Assembly: GCA_963735885.1 (NCBI GenBank)
Contig: CAVTMP010000004.1
Location: 930,001 to 994,000, forward strand
Length of the DNA stretch: 64,000 nt
DNA from: JBBSBL01 sp963735885
Lineage (GTDB): Bacteria; Actinomycetota; Thermoleophilia; Solirubrobacterales; Solirubrobacteraceae
Reading direction: 5' to 3'
The number at the start of each line of letters is the position of its first letter. The stretch's first letter is position 1. This document shows positions 63,252-64,000 of the stretch, in pieces. Both the position numbers and the translations under genes were made by a program. Under the pieces are notes generated by a model. It searched no databases, had not been told where the DNA came from, and was given only the letters and a program-made list of their open reading frames with translations.

Positions 63252-64000
63252 GATGTCGAGGATGCATCGGCGGGTGGCCGCCATCGTGGCGATCGGCGCG
63301 ACCGCCGCCCTGGTCGCCGGGTGCACGGTGCCGAGGCCCGCGGGCGAGGGGACGGTGCGCTACCGCGACGAGATCACCACGCAGGTCAAGGTGACGAAGG
63401 ATCTCGTCTACTCGCAGAGCCAGGACGGAACCGCCAACCCGCTGCGTCTCGACCTCTACGAGCCGCAGACCGACACGGTCGCCAAGCGCCCGGTGCTCGT
63501 CTGGATCCACGGCGGCGGCTTCACCTCCGGCAGCAAGAGCGGCGGCGGGCTCGCCCCCCAGTTCGCGCGCCTCGGCTACGTCAGCGTGTCGATCGACTAC
63601 CGCCTGCTGCGCGCGGGCCAGGAGGGCTGCGCCAGCCAGGGGGCCACCCCCGAGTGCACGAGGGCCGTGCTCGCGGCGCAGCACGACGCCCAGGCCGCGG
63701 TCCGCTGGCTGCGGGCGAACGCGGCGACGTATCGCGTCGATCCGAACCGCATCGCCGCGTCGGGCGGCTCGGCCGGCGGCGTGACGGCGCTGCTGCTGGC
63801 GACGAACTCGGAGGACGCGGGCGACAGCGGGAACCCCGGCCAGAGCTCGAAGGTGCAGGGCGCGGCCGTGCTCAACGGCGCGCTCCCGTTCAACGACACG
63901 ATCAACTCGGGCGACGCGCCGACGATCTTCTTCCACGGGACGAAGGACGCGGTCGTGCCCTACGAGTGGGCCGCGAGCAACGTGAGCGCGATGCTCCAGC
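63252..64000 (+). CDS. Alpha/beta hydrolase lipoprotein, carboxylesterase-like (cut by window end)
   Basis: From ATG 63252: MSRMHRRVAAIVAIGATAAL, lipobox VAGC, then LRLDLYEPQTDTVAKRPVLV, WIHGGGFTSGSKSGGGLAPQ (oxyanion HGGG), and IAASGGSAGGVTALLLATNS (nucleophile Ser in GGSAGG). FFHGTKDAVVPYEWA holds the catalytic Asp; the His is expected past base 64000. GGAGGAGCAGCG upstream is a ribosome site. It probably acts on esters at the cell surface, and resembles the exported hydrolase at 10-11 kb. Confidence 0.88.

Noticed and set aside
47399..64000. A direct repeat of the tRNA-Pro 3' end marking the far side of an island
   Set aside because: I did not see a second copy by eye. The genes beyond 48.5 kb look like ordinary chromosomal genes, so no island boundary is claimed.

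Overview
The window is very GC-rich, gene-dense bacterial DNA with GTG and TTG starts, many 4-base stop/start overlaps and an rplM-rpsI-glmM-glmS-acpS order. Together with the A1/A2 oxidase cluster, the wax-ester/DGAT-type acyltransferase and a c-di-AMP riboswitch, this suggests an actinomycete, most likely Thermoleophilia (Solirubrobacterales). The phylum is fairly safe; the order is inference.

Left part (1-15 kb): a leftward c-di-AMP riboswitch sits at the edge, with its target gene outside the window. A rightward housekeeping run follows: ribosomal proteins L13 and S9 (S9 with a very long acidic N-terminal extension), glmM and glmS for UDP-GlcNAc supply, acpS, the NAD(P)HX repair enzyme, a CBS protein, alanine racemase and a CCA-adding-type nucleotidyltransferase. 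Then come a secreted hydrolase and M28 peptidase pair, a HIT protein, an enoyl-CoA hydratase, an ABC-ATPase remnant and two small exported proteins.

Respiratory part (15-28 kb): a GT4 glycosyltransferase, a cytochrome c-cupredoxin fusion, ctaG, ctaE, a tandem Usp-like protein, an A2-type oxidase (ctaD1/ctaC1), an AraC regulator, a CBS protein, two small membrane proteins, ctaB, and an A1-type oxidase (ctaD2/ctaC2). Reading frames break every 25-300 bases through roughly 14.9-27.6 kb, although the conceptual proteins are complete. Sequencing or assembly error is the simplest reading. Smaller patches of the same kind occur near 0.9, 38.4-39.3, 47.8-48.0, 50.4-53.5 and 58.1-58.3 kb, with isolated single shifts near 39.8, 43.65 and 60.96 kb.

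Middle part (28-47 kb): lipid and redox metabolism. It holds enoyl-CoA hydratase, 3-hydroxyacyl-CoA dehydrogenase, acyl-CoA dehydrogenase and thiolase (a full beta-oxidation set), a wax-ester synthase/DGAT, a zinc alcohol dehydrogenase, PAP2 and YbhN-like membrane proteins, thioredoxin reductase, an adenylate cyclase with a hydrolase-like sensor domain, a rhodanese, a NUDIX hydrolase, OsmC and DUF1015.

Right part (47-64 kb): tRNA-Pro(UGG) is followed at once by a truncated, shifted tyrosine integrase and an HNH fragment, the scar of an integrated element. Beyond it are a SnoaL-like protein, a LigD-type polymerase, a large secreted HET-C-like/PLAT/CARDB protein, a J-domain plus beta-propeller gene pair, a lipoprotein, a lone HMG-CoA reductase, and a leftward operon (erythromycin esterase, phosphoribosyltransferase/hydrolase, metallo-beta-lactamase-fold protein, acyltransferase, small ORF, DHFR-like). 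A TANNNT hexamer lies 6-8 bases before the start codon of many genes, which points to frequent leaderless transcription and was used here to choose starts.
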